Of a DNA stretch of 64,000 nt, positions 32,658-41,485 are shown one piece after another. Under the pieces are notes generated by a model. The model saw only the letters and a list, made by a program, of their open reading frames with translations, did not search any database and had not been told where the DNA came from. The position numbers and the translations under genes are program-made. This DNA comes from Rhodohalobacter sp. SW132 (GTDB taxonomy: Bacteria > Bacteroidota > Rhodothermia > Balneolales > Balneolaceae): NCBI RefSeq assembly GCF_003390325.1, contig NZ_QUOK01000003.1:248001-312000 (forward strand). The letters are read 5' to 3'. Position 1 is the first letter of the stretch, and every line of letters begins with the position of its first letter.

Positions 32658-33773
32658 TCAAAATGCCTCCCCAAACTGGATGTAGAATCCGCTGGTACCT
32701 CTGCCAATCCCATAGTCAATCCGAATATTTGTAGGGTCATGCTTGTTGATATTGAATCGCAGACCGGCTCCAGCACTCCACTTTGGTGTTGACAAATTGA
32801 AATCTTCATATCGGTGCCAAACCTCTCCCAGCGCCCCAAAAACCGTAAACCCAAATCTGCCTTTAACTGCCTGACGCAATTCGGATTGAAATTGTGCCGC
32901 ATTATAATCACGGTATCTTCCCCTGTGGTAACCTCTTCCGATTCTGTCACCGCCCAGTTCCGACATACCAAGAACCGGCGGGTTTCCGGAAACTGTTCTG
33001 TAGAGTCCCTGAAACGCCAAAACGGATCTGCCATTTTGGTTTAAGTCAACATATTTCCTGGCATCTAACAGATAGGATGTATGGGGGGCAGTACTGCCGA
33101 GAAACGAAGAGTTAACCAAAAATGAAAACTGAACATAGTGATTTTCGGTGGGTGTCATATTGCTGTTCCGCAGATCCCAGCGACCCATCCAGCCAACTCC
33201 TGATGATGTGTGTCCATCCGCACCCTGAACATCCGGAGCCGGTATTTCATTACCTTCCTGATCTTCGAACGTTAGGTTATAAACTTTGCTCCATCGAACA
33301 AATGGCCCCGTAAACAGGCCCGGGCTAACTTTTTTCAAAACGGTTTGTTCAAGATTAATCTCAGTGAAAAGTATTGTACTCTCATCACTATTCCTGGTAT
33401 TTGGGCCGATCCCCCAATAGCTGTCCGGGAAGTAGTTTGCAAAATAGTTTCCGTTCAACACCCATCTATCTCCCGGAAAGTTGATATCCGATAACAACCC
33501 CAGCAAAATCTGCTTTTTTGTTGTGTAGATTCCCGAAAAAAGTAGACTCGAAGAGCGAGTATCCGTACCGGAACCTGATAATTTGAATTGCGGAACCACA
33601 ACGGCACCAAACATGAACCCGGTTTCCGGTGTTGAGCCAAGTGCCGGCAGAAACAGAATTTTATTCTTGTAGAGAGAATCGGGTTCTGAGAAGCGATCCT
33701 GTGCGGAGCTGCTGATCGGGAAAAATACATTAGCAAGACTCAGTAAACTGATTGAACAGATCATCACTCTCAT
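32658..33773 (-). CDS. BamA/TamA-type outer-membrane beta-barrel protein
   Basis: This 371-residue protein has a signal peptide (MRVMICSISLLSLANVFF, then SSSAQ) and then only barrel-type strands. These include GFMFGAVVVPQFKL, VLALRF-like aromatic strands, LGGDRIGRGYHRGRYRD (the conserved loop of Omp85 C-terminal barrels), FGALGEVW and a final FYIQFGEAF ending in Phe. No POTRA domain is present, so it is a barrel-only member of the Omp85/surface-antigen family. The ORF stays open to 33854, but the extra 27 codons look like a fragment of another gene, so the signal-peptide Met at 33773 is the better start. Confidence 0.82.
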   Translation of the reverse strand: MRVMICSISLLSLANVFFPISSSAQDRFSEPDSLYKNKILFLPALGSTPETGFMFGAVVVPQFKLSGSGTDTRSSSLLFSGIYTTKKQILLGLLSDINFPGDRWVLNGNYFANYFPDSYWGIGPNTRNSDESTILFTEINLEQTVLKKVSPGLFTGPFVRWSKVYNLTFEDQEGNEIPAPDVQGADGHTSSGVGWMGRWDLRNSNMTPTENHYVQFSFLVNSSFLGSTAPHTSYLLDARKYVDLNQNGRSVLAFQGLYRTVSGNPPVLGMSELGGDRIGRGYHRGRYRDYNAAQFQSELRQAVKGRFGFTVFGALGEVWHRYEDFNLSTPKWSAGAGLRFNINKHDPTNIRIDYGIGRGTSGFYIQFGEAF

Positions 33774-33809
33774 GGTTAATCTCCAATCGTTTCGTACTTT
33801 ATTTTTATT

Positions 33810-33854
33810 TATCAAGCGGCTAAACCGTTCCGGATTTCCCATAAACCTTTCCAT
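33810..33854 (-). pseudogene. Remnant of an alpha/beta hydrolase 3' end
   Basis: The short reading RFMGNPERFSRLI here matches PFMGDPERFNREVI near the C-terminus of the alpha/beta hydrolase at 34831-35871, and the DNA is also near-identical over about 27 bases. It is in frame with, and directly after, the stop of the 33855-34829 hydrolase. This looks like a leftover of a third hydrolase copy or of an unequal exchange between the two. Confidence 0.5.
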
Positions 33855-34829
33855 TTATTCTATTGAAATATTCATGCTTTCTTCGGGAGCAATAATATGG
33901 TTATATACGGCCGGTCTGATCGCCTCCTGCTCAACAGCCATAAGAATATGACCGCCAGACTCATAACTCATCAACATAGATCCCGCAATGGCAGAAGCCG
34001 TAAATTCGGCATTGTGATAGAGCTGCAGCAGATCATCTTTTGCATGGATAATAAGGGTCGGTGCCTTGATGGAAGCAATCCGGCCGCCCGGCAGCGTGGC
34101 TTCGTTATCAAAGGCAGCCCCTGTTGATCGCGGCGCAGCAGGATTCATAGAGTCGATAAAGTATTCCACCATCTCAAACTGCCCGGGAGTGAGCCCGGCA
34201 ACGACTTCTTCATCTACTCCAAGTATCCCCATAAACTGTTTTTTGAACAGTTTTGATATTGCCCAGTAAGGAAAATTGTAGGTGAAAATCACCTTCAGAG
34301 CATTGCCCTTTTTGTTTGCCCCGGCCTGAAACTCAGATTCTGAAGCTGCCACCCCACACGAGATGCAGGTCAGGGATGATACCCGTTCAGGATAGTTTAC
34401 AGCAAAAAGCAGCGCCGAAGGACCGCCCTGAGACATGGCTACAACGGCAGCTTTTTCAACCTCCAAATGATCGAGCAGATAGGCATACGCATCGGCCTGG
34501 TCATCCCACGTGGCATTTTCCGGAAGTGAAGATCCCAGGTATCCAAAACGGGATGGGATGATCCAGCGAAACTGATCATCCAGTACCGTCTCTGCAATTA
34601 GTTCACCCTGATCGAATCCGCCGCCGGCTCCGTGAACGACCAGAACGGGATCACCGGAGACGTTTCCACCTTCCATGTATTCGATATTGCCAAAGGGCGA
34701 GGAGATTACGGAGCTCTTTCCGCTGATCCGTTCATATGCCCGGTTCATACTCATCAGGTATGCAACAAAGATCCAGAGTATCAAAATCACACATATGCCT
34801 GTTATCCACCATAGAATGACTTTTGCCAT
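33855..34829 (-). CDS. Membrane-anchored alpha/beta hydrolase
   Basis: This 324-residue protein has one N-terminal helix (MAKVILWWITGICVILILWIF), which anchors it or serves as an uncleaved signal. The hydrolase fold shows VVHGAGGG (oxyanion region), the nucleophile elbow VAMSQGGPS, a late Asp in IHAKDDLL and His in ESGGHIL. A GGAGGAG ribosome-binding site sits 7 bases before the ATG at 34829, so this start is preferred to 34847. It is one base away from the stop of the next hydrolase, and the two form an operon with the barrel and serine hydrolase genes. The substrate is unknown. Confidence 0.85.
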   Translation of the reverse strand: MAKVILWWITGICVILILWIFVAYLMSMNRAYERISGKSSVISSPFGNIEYMEGGNVSGDPVLVVHGAGGGFDQGELIAETVLDDQFRWIIPSRFGYLGSSLPENATWDDQADAYAYLLDHLEVEKAAVVAMSQGGPSALLFAVNYPERVSSLTCISCGVAASESEFQAGANKKGNALKVIFTYNFPYWAISKLFKKQFMGILGVDEEVVAGLTPGQFEMVEYFIDSMNPAAPRSTGAAFDNEATLPGGRIASIKAPTLIIHAKDDLLQLYHNAEFTASAIAGSMLMSYESGGHILMAVEQEAIRPAVYNHIIAPEESMNISIE

Positions 34830-34830
34830 T

Positions 34831-35871
34831 TTATTTCTCCTCCCCATTAAATACCGACTGTTTAATCCTGATCACTTCCCTGTTAAACCGCTCCGGATCT
34901 CCCATAAACGGGGCATGTGCCGCTCCTTCAAACACAAATAACGTTTTCCCTTCTGGGGCATCCACAAATTGATAAAACTCTTCGACCAATTTGGCGGGAG
35001 TGTTGTAGTCGTTTTCGCCCACAATAAACCATACCGGCACACCGATGGAGGGAACATCCCTGAAAAGGTCAAAATCGCGTAACTCTTGCCACATCGGCCC
35101 GCTGCCGCGATTTGCCCCGCGAAGCCATTTTACATAATCACCGATCGTATATTCAATAGCTCCGAATGATATCCAGGCCAGCCGTCCCATTCCGACATCC
35201 ATGCTGCCACCAAAAGCATCCTTCATTTTTGCGAATGTCACATAGCGATCATGTTCATCGTATAGAGGCGGCCCAAGGTCGTCAAACTTTCTCATTTGCC
35301 GGCTTGATCCACGTTCTTCCACCTGCTTACTCAGCCACTCATAAGAAATTTCTTCGGCCCGTTGTGGATGCACAACCTGGGCAACCGAAATAAACCCAAG
35401 GTAGTCGTCCGGGTAACGCTGAACGGTAAGTATTCCCAGCTGGGTACCCCATGAGTGACCAAGCAGGAAGATTTTCTCCTGATCAAAGCGCTCTTTCAGA
35501 TAGGCCGTCAATTCATGAGTATCTTCGATGAAGCGGTTCAGAGACATCGAGTTTTCATCGAATCCTCTGTGGTTCGACTTGCCCGCTCCGCGCTGATCCC
35601 AGTGCACCACCACAAACTCTTTTTCCAGATCACGATTGAACGCCCGATGAACCGGCATCTGTGCTGCGCCCGGCCCGCCATGCAGCCAGAGCAGAATTGG
35701 GTTTGATCTGTCTTCTCCGCGAATCATGATCCATTGATCCATCCCTCCGATTTCAATTGCAATTAGATCTGAAATGGCGTTCGGCTCATTGATGTCCGAA
35801 GTTCTTGCAAAACAGCCTGTTATCATAAAAGACACTGCAATTATGAACAGGAAATGATTCATGACTTTCAT
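34831..35871 (-). CDS. Alpha/beta hydrolase lipoprotein, prolyl aminopeptidase-like
   Basis: This protein of about 346 residues has a lipoprotein signal (FLFIIAVSFMITGC). The hydrolase core has HGGPGAAQ, typical of the proline iminopeptidase group, VVHWDQRGAGKS, the nucleophile elbow LLGHSWGT, VGENDYNTP (Asp) and GAAHAPF (His). It is likely periplasmic or outer-membrane anchored and may cleave an N-terminal residue or an ester. It is the first gene of the 31143-35871 operon. The start is taken at 35871 or the nearby Met at 35862; 35886 is also in frame. Confidence 0.85.
   Translation of the reverse strand: MKVMNHFLFIIAVSFMITGCFARTSDINEPNAISDLIAIEIGGMDQWIMIRGEDRSNPILLWLHGGPGAAQMPVHRAFNRDLEKEFVVVHWDQRGAGKSNHRGFDENSMSLNRFIEDTHELTAYLKERFDQEKIFLLGHSWGTQLGILTVQRYPDDYLGFISVAQVVHPQRAEEISYEWLSKQVEERGSSRQMRKFDDLGPPLYDEHDRYVTFAKMKDAFGGSMDVGMGRLAWISFGAIEYTIGDYVKWLRGANRGSGPMWQELRDFDLFRDVPSIGVPVWFIVGENDYNTPAKLVEEFYQFVDAPEGKTLFVFEGAAHAPFMGDPERFNREVIRIKQSVFNGEEK
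34837..34845 (-). promoter_or_regulatory. Strong ribosome-binding site for the anchored alpha/beta hydrolase
   Basis: GGGGAGGAG on the minus strand, 7 bases before the ATG at 34829. It overlaps the last codons of the upstream hydrolase, which indicates coupled translation. Confidence 0.7.
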
Positions 35872-35930
35872 AACCGGATTCAGCAATTTTGTTGTTGAAT
35901 AATTTGATTAACTATATGTAATCAATGAAC

Positions 35931-36157
35931 TACCTCGGGGCAGAGCCCGCGAGGTATCAAATTGGGTCCCATACCTTTTTGGTCGATATGGAGTTTATTC
36001 TGGAGTGTCCCCCTTTGAAGGGGGCAATGGGGGATGACCTACTGAGCTTCACAACAAGAAATGGACACTTCCAAACTCAGGAAGTCATCCCCCTGCTCAC
36101 TCCGTTCGCTTCCCCCTTCAAAGGGGGACTTTCATCCTTTCCGACCCTGAGGGTCGG
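35931..36157. repeat. Hairpins and an inverted pair of GTCCCCCTTTGAAGGGGG units
   Basis: Three structures fill the 354-bp gap. A hairpin with TACCTCG and CGAGGTA arms stands at 35931-35956. An inverted pair of units lies at 36007-36038 and 36094-36129, each with the palindrome CCCCCTTTGAAGGGGG and a GGGGGATGAC tail. The second unit also carries a short AAGCGAAC-type hairpin between these parts. A 7-bp-arm palindrome CCGACCC-TGA-GGGTCGG ends the set (36141-36157). They follow the patatin gene and could act as its terminator. No gene is seen. Confidence 0.8.
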
Positions 36158-36225
36158 GGGATTAAACCACTTATGATTGAGCTTATTTAATCGTGTTTTC
36201 CATAAACATTAACCTTTGGACCATC

Positions 36226-38430
36226 CTAAAATCTGAATCCCACATGAAGTTCGGTGTGGAAGTTGTAGAATCTTGAGCGTGAGAGAATTAATTCAATAGG
36301 GCCCAGCAACGTAAGTGTCCCGAGACTTAATGAAAAAGAGAAATCAATGTCGTTTTGATTCAGATCGGTGTCCCAGTTATTTAAAAACCTCCCCCCAAAC
36401 GCATCCAGACCTATAAACCAGTGATAAAACGGCTCAATCTGGATGCCGGTTGAAACCACCTGTGCATTTCTTGAAGAAAGCTGGTACCTGTCTGCACCAC
36501 CGAAACGAAGAACATCCAGAAAGGGATCATGACGGTTTGGTGAAATCCAGTACCCCCAGGGCAGTTCACTGCCGGTAGAATAACCCAGCCAGATCGAATT
36601 TCGAAAAGTCAGCCCGCTGCTTATTGATGTATTGATCTGGTAGTTGAAACTTGTTGAAGAAAAATCAATGGGGCTGAAAATTACCTGATCACTTACAAAG
36701 CTTTGGAATTTTAACTTTCTTCCTCCTACCGGAAATGATTTACGATTCAGCTTATCTCTCATGTACCTGACAAAAAGCGCATGATAATCACGATCTGTTG
36801 AGCGTATCTGATCCTGATTGATCTGGTTACTCTGCTGGGTGAAACCTTTACGTACACCAAAAGCGATTAAATTATTTGTGCTGAAATAGTTTCCCCAGGA
36901 GAGTTCTCCCCTCAGAATCGTGTTATCGTGTCTCGACACAATATCATTGCCTGCATACCACTCAACCACTTCATTCTCAAATTCAAACGCGCTTAAAAAT
37001 GCACTTCTGGAACCCATTATACTGAAATATGTGTGTTCCACTCTGAAGTTAAGTTGTTCACCTAACCTTGCTTCAAATTGCGTGAGTGATCCGCTATGAA
37101 TTAAATTCTGAAAGCTTGCATTCAATAAAATCGAAGCTTTGGTTTTATTTTCATATCGTGCACCTAATCTGAACTTGTTTTCCAGGTCTTCAATGACCCT
37201 AATATGTAATACAAATTCGCCCCCAATATCTTCAACTCTGTAGTGAACATTTTTGATGAACGTAGAACTGTATAACTGGCTGATGCTCTCTTCAATGATA
37301 TCAGGGTCAAGTTTTGATCCCGGAACGAAGCCCAAAAGATTTATTAACACAGCATCTTCATAGATTGTGTTTCCCTCAATTACGATCTGACTGATCAGCA
37401 GAGGTTCCGGTGGGCCTGCCCCGGGTCTGTAAGCCGGACTGGTATTCTGCATTTCGGCTATTTCCCTGAACGCTTCAAGATGTTGCTGACCGATATGACG
37501 CCCAATTTTAAGCAGTGTATCCGCTCTCCCGAAATCAGCAGCTGTAAAATCCTCCAGACCTGTAACCTCTACAAAATAGTCAGCCAGATCTTGCTGACGC
37601 TCCACATTTTCATTTATTCTGAACGAGACGGTTTGATTGAGAATTGATGTGAGGGAATTGAGCCTTGACCGGTCCTCCAGCTTTGAACCGACATATACTG
37701 CAATTGTATAATTTGCGCCCATATCAAGAGCATCCTGTACCGGTAAATTTCTTATTAAACCTCCATCAACATAAATTCTGTCTTCGATTTCAATGGGTGT
37801 AAATATGGATGGAATAGAGATACTTGCCCTCAAAGCGTCCGGTAAATAACCGCTTCTGAGGACTGCGTCATTACCGGTTTCAAGATCCGTTGCCACGGCA
37901 GTAAACGGAACCGGCAGATCATCAAAATCTCTGATATGCCCCATATTCCATGAAAGACGTGATAGTAGTGTGTAAATGTTCTGACCTGAAATCACTCCCG
38001 ATGGCAAACTGATTCCCCTGCCACTGATTGGAATTGACAAAAGTGCCCTTTCGTCCGATAATTTTTCGTAGTTCGAAATATAGACCCGCCTTCTTCTGTC
38101 GAGAAACAGTTCATTGAAATTGTTTGACTCCACGATTTCCCTCAATTGCTCTGTAGTGTATCCCATAGCATAAAGCCCTCCAACAAGTGCCCCCATGCTT
38201 GTACCCGAAATGTAGTCAATACGGATCCCGGCTTCTTCAATGGCTTCAATTACGCCGATATGTGCGATTCCTTTCGCTCCCCCACCTGAGAGAACCAACC
38301 CAATTCTGAGAGAATCATTAATTGCTGACTGATTCGGGAAAGCATGTGTGTCGATATTATTTGCTATTAAAAAAAGTGTGCACATAAGAGAGCAGTAAAA
38401 TGGTTTGTATAAACTCTCCAATCGATTCAT
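36226..38430 (-). CDS. Patatin-like phospholipase fused to POTRA and outer-membrane barrel
   Basis: This 734-residue protein has an N-terminal signal (about 10-28). The patatin domain (about 40-330) has the oxyanion GGGAKG at 49-54, the nucleophile GTSMG (Ser78) and the DGG dyad Asp in VDGGLIRNLP. A POTRA-like segment follows (about 345-420, LLISQIVIEGNTIYEDAVL), then a 16-strand-type Omp85 barrel to the C-terminal HVGFRF. This matches the PlpD/two-step type Vd secretion architecture, in which a lipase is exported or held by its own barrel. The substrate is likely a membrane lipid. It lies downstream of the TonB receptor on the same strand, 329 bp away. Confidence 0.9.
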   Translation of the reverse strand: MNRLESLYKPFYCSLMCTLFLIANNIDTHAFPNQSAINDSLRIGLVLSGGGAKGIAHIGVIEAIEEAGIRIDYISGTSMGALVGGLYAMGYTTEQLREIVESNNFNELFLDRRRRVYISNYEKLSDERALLSIPISGRGISLPSGVISGQNIYTLLSRLSWNMGHIRDFDDLPVPFTAVATDLETGNDAVLRSGYLPDALRASISIPSIFTPIEIEDRIYVDGGLIRNLPVQDALDMGANYTIAVYVGSKLEDRSRLNSLTSILNQTVSFRINENVERQQDLADYFVEVTGLEDFTAADFGRADTLLKIGRHIGQQHLEAFREIAEMQNTSPAYRPGAGPPEPLLISQIVIEGNTIYEDAVLINLLGFVPGSKLDPDIIEESISQLYSSTFIKNVHYRVEDIGGEFVLHIRVIEDLENKFRLGARYENKTKASILLNASFQNLIHSGSLTQFEARLGEQLNFRVEHTYFSIMGSRSAFLSAFEFENEVVEWYAGNDIVSRHDNTILRGELSWGNYFSTNNLIAFGVRKGFTQQSNQINQDQIRSTDRDYHALFVRYMRDKLNRKSFPVGGRKLKFQSFVSDQVIFSPIDFSSTSFNYQINTSISSGLTFRNSIWLGYSTGSELPWGYWISPNRHDPFLDVLRFGGADRYQLSSRNAQVVSTGIQIEPFYHWFIGLDAFGGRFLNNWDTDLNQNDIDFSFSLSLGTLTLLGPIELILSRSRFYNFHTELHVGFRF

Positions 38431-38492
38431 GTCTTTTCTGATTATTCAGAGTATCTGAAATAGAGTTGTGCTAAACCCTGATTACTCAGGTT

Positions 38493-38615
38493 TCAAAAGT
38501 TTAAGAACTCATTCAGAATTACTATGGTTTGGTTAGCCGATGGAAAGGCACCTAAAATTGAACAACCAACAAGTAGTAATGCATCAAATAGTAGAAGCAA
38601 AGTAGACCTTCCCAT
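38493..38615 (-). pseudogene. Truncated copy of the small lipoprotein family
   Basis: This 40-codon reading has a signal-like N-terminus and lipobox (LLLVGC), followed by GAFPSANQTIVILNE. It matches the start of the intact lipoprotein at 44619-45029 (MLTGC, then GAFLSANQTIVNLNE) and then stops (TGA at 38493) after FLNF. The remaining two thirds of the family are missing. An 86-bp leader, shared with the TonB receptor gene, stands 30 bp before its ATG. A decayed paralogue is the simplest reading; a functional short peptide is possible. Confidence 0.65.
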
Positions 38616-38645
38616 GGCAATCTACAGTTATATTACAGTGATCTA

Positions 38646-38731
38646 ATTACTGAAAAATATTTGGAAAAGAAGCTTTAAGAAATAAGGGAAAACCTGAATC
38701 ATTAGTAGGTTTTTACCCTACATGAGAGAGG
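38646..38731 (-). promoter_or_regulatory. 86-bp conserved leader, copy 1
   Basis: This block aligns without gaps to 41141-41226, about 66 of 86 bases identical by hand count. It lies 30 bp upstream of the truncated lipoprotein start. It contains an AT-rich core and an inverted element (GTAGGTTTTTACCCTAC on the plus strand). It is presumably a promoter or regulator-binding region. The rest of the 329-bp gap shows only the lipoprotein remnant. Confidence 0.6.
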
Positions 38732-38759
38732 TAATAATTTAGCGATTTTAAGGGGTCAA

Positions 38760-41114
38760 TTAGAACTCAATTTTATATCCCAGTGATGGAATAGGTAGCC
38801 TCATCTTGTCAACGATTACCTCCTTTGTCATAAAATCATAGAATGGATCTGAATAATCAGGTTGCAGTAAGGCATTTTTTACCATTAATGACCATACACC
38901 ACTCCTGTTAGTTTTATTAATCCGATAGTTGATTGTAAAATCAACTCCTGTTGATGCGGGAAACTGACTGGCAAATGCTTTCGAGTTGTCGGGGATATAC
39001 ATTTGCGCTTCTATCGATTCGTCATAAAGAGCTGGTGTGTAGCGCAAACCACCCATATAGGTCAATTTTGTACTGAAACTTAGAATATTTTGGCCTCTTA
39101 CCATCCATTCTTTTCCCACAAGCAGATTTGCAACATGACCTCTGTTGAAACGGGTATTGTATTCAATTCCATCACCGCCTACATACTTTGAATCAAAAAT
39201 TGATGCTGTAACCAAGTAAAAATATCCATCTTTGAGAAATCGTTCTGCGGTTACATCAATTCCGTAATTAGTACCGGTACCTCTGCTTTCTAATGGTTGG
39301 TTGATTGCCCAGTTGGAAGTAAGATTTATTATAGAAAAAGAATGGTTTGGATAAACCGGGATATCCTGCAAAATCTGATAATATGGTTCTATAATAACTC
39401 GCATTACATCGCTCACTTTTCGGTTATATCCCAGAACGAAATGATGCGATTTCATAAAATCCAGATGTTTATTTGGTGTTTCAATAGTGCCGTTACGGGT
39501 AGTTTGTGAATAATAAGTGCGCAATTCTTCCATTTGGGCATGCAATCCGTAGGCGAAACTTAATTCGTCATTTGGTGAGACGTTCCATCGTATACCCGCA
39601 CGAGGTTCAAATGTCATTTTGTCATTCACGTCGAGATACATGGAATGAAATCCAACGTTTGTTGACAGGTTTGGCAACAGGCTAAATCTAACCTGAGTAA
39701 AAGATTGCGTAGAGAATCCAGTACCACTGTTATATACAAATGTTGTCATCTCCTCAGGGTTATCTCTAAACGCCAATTGCATGTGATTGTCAAAAAATAA
39801 CCTGTTCAGGGTTATTCCGGTTAGTGAACTAACCCTGCTGCTATGCCTGTGAAATATTGTGGATCTGGCTGAAAATTTCCCTTCTGTACTTCTGATATTA
39901 TCAGTAGGAAGCAACCTTCTGTCAAAAGTATATTCTTCTTTGTCCATTCCATATCTCATTCCATCTGCGCTTAGTGTTGAGTGGATGAATGTATTGGTAC
40001 CTATTGTGATTCGGTGTGAAAGTCCTATCGCTCCAAAACGATTGTAATAATCCTGACCCGTTCGATCATAATCGGTTTCCCATTTCAGTGTATCCGATTC
40101 AGCTGTTTTTGTATTTATGTCATGAGCACCCAGTCCCCAGAAAGAGAAAGTTCCCGCATTTTCTGTTGGGAAGTTCAGCATATAACTTACATCCTGAAAT
40201 TTTGGTATGTTTGGAAAGTTCGTCAAAGTACCGATAAGCCCGAGGGTCGAATAACGGTAGTTGAACAGATAGGTTGATGATTTCTCTGCCACTATAGGCC
40301 CTTCAGCCGACAAATCCATCCCGATCAAACTAATTCCGGCTGTATATTCACGCCTTTCAGCATTTCCTGTCCGCATTTTTATATCAAACACACCTGAGCT
40401 GGCATTGCCGTATTCGGCGGGAAATGCACCTGTATAAAAATCAGAATTTTGTAACATCTGGTTACTTAAAACCGTGAAACCTCCACCTCCAATAAAATCG
40501 ACATTGGGAAAATGAAAGGCTGCCGGAATATCAACCCCTTCAAATCGCCACAATACACCCCTGGGAGAGTTCCCTCTTATGATAATGGCATTGTTTGTTG
40601 TTTGAGTTGTGGTTACACCGGCAAAAGCTGATGCCAAACGTGCGGGATCATCTAATCCACCAGCATAACGGTTGGTTTCTTCAACACTAAACGTACGGGC
40701 ACTCAATGTTGCCATCGTATTTAAAGGCCGGTCTTTGTTTGTATTGGCAGTGACTACTACTCCTTCCAGTTCCAGAGTAGTTCCCTGCAGTTCGATTGAC
40801 AATACAACCTCTTTTCCTGATCCAACCAGTATTTCAGAAACTATAAATGGTTCATAACCAAAATAACTAACCTTAAAATTATGCCTGCCAACAGGTACCC
40901 TTTCCAAACGAAAAATTCCATCAGCGTTTGTAGCTGTTCCCATCAAAGGTTCACTGCCTTCTACCGTAATGGCTGCACCAATAAGAGGTGATTTCGAATT
41001 GGCATCTACGATTGTACCCCTTACCGTTTGTGTTAATGGACTTTGAGAGTGAACATAACACGATGTAAAAACCATCAGAGTAGCTAAAGTGAATATTCTT
41101 ATTATCCCCATCAC
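38760..41114 (-). CDS. TonB-dependent outer-membrane receptor
   Basis: This 784-residue receptor has a signal peptide and a carboxypeptidase-regulatory-like domain (about 28-115, VRGTIVDANSKSPLIGAAITVEG). The plug domain (about 120-240) has IIIRGNSPRGVLWRFEGVDIP, followed by a 22-strand barrel. No SusD partner is adjacent, so a glycan-utilisation locus is not supported. The substrate could be a siderophore, vitamin or lipid-linked compound. The 86-bp leader upstream (41141-41226) is shared with a lipoprotein remnant. The start is one of two adjacent Met codons (41114 or 41111). Confidence 0.9.
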   Translation of the reverse strand: MMGIIRIFTLATLMVFTSCYVHSQSPLTQTVRGTIVDANSKSPLIGAAITVEGSEPLMGTATNADGIFRLERVPVGRHNFKVSYFGYEPFIVSEILVGSGKEVVLSIELQGTTLELEGVVVTANTNKDRPLNTMATLSARTFSVEETNRYAGGLDDPARLASAFAGVTTTQTTNNAIIIRGNSPRGVLWRFEGVDIPAAFHFPNVDFIGGGGFTVLSNQMLQNSDFYTGAFPAEYGNASSGVFDIKMRTGNAERREYTAGISLIGMDLSAEGPIVAEKSSTYLFNYRYSTLGLIGTLTNFPNIPKFQDVSYMLNFPTENAGTFSFWGLGAHDINTKTAESDTLKWETDYDRTGQDYYNRFGAIGLSHRITIGTNTFIHSTLSADGMRYGMDKEEYTFDRRLLPTDNIRSTEGKFSARSTIFHRHSSRVSSLTGITLNRLFFDNHMQLAFRDNPEEMTTFVYNSGTGFSTQSFTQVRFSLLPNLSTNVGFHSMYLDVNDKMTFEPRAGIRWNVSPNDELSFAYGLHAQMEELRTYYSQTTRNGTIETPNKHLDFMKSHHFVLGYNRKVSDVMRVIIEPYYQILQDIPVYPNHSFSIINLTSNWAINQPLESRGTGTNYGIDVTAERFLKDGYFYLVTASIFDSKYVGGDGIEYNTRFNRGHVANLLVGKEWMVRGQNILSFSTKLTYMGGLRYTPALYDESIEAQMYIPDNSKAFASQFPASTGVDFTINYRINKTNRSGVWSLMVKNALLQPDYSDPFYDFMTKEVIVDKMRLPIPSLGYKIEF

Positions 41115-41140
41115 GTTCTCCAGTGAAATAACAGTTTATT

Positions 41141-41226
41141 ATTACTGAATAATATTTGGGAAAAAAGTTTGGAGAAATAGGGTAAAACCCAAATTTTTAG
41201 TAAGATTTTATACTACACCAGTGACG
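41141..41226 (-). promoter_or_regulatory. 86-bp conserved leader, copy 2 (TonB receptor)
   Basis: This is the partner of 38646-38731. It lies 26-30 bp upstream of the TonB receptor start, the same distance as copy 1 from its gene. It includes the palindrome GGGT-AAA-ACCC. The remaining upstream sequence to 41485 is AT-rich and shows no gene. Confidence 0.6.
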
Positions 41227-41485
41227 TTATGCGATTGTAATCGGTAGAAGTTTTATTCAATTATTTGGTAAGCCGCTATCTTTTCATTTCTTATTCCCAT
41301 TTGGACATCTATAACTATATTATTTCCGAATTATGGCCGATTGAGAATACTTCAACTATCAATACAACACATCGATTTTTATCTTTATAAATAAGACATT
41401 AATAATAGAACTCAGGTTATCATGAAACTGAATTCAGTTGATTCCTTTTACATATCTGATGTTCGGTTCAATGTATTTTTAATTC

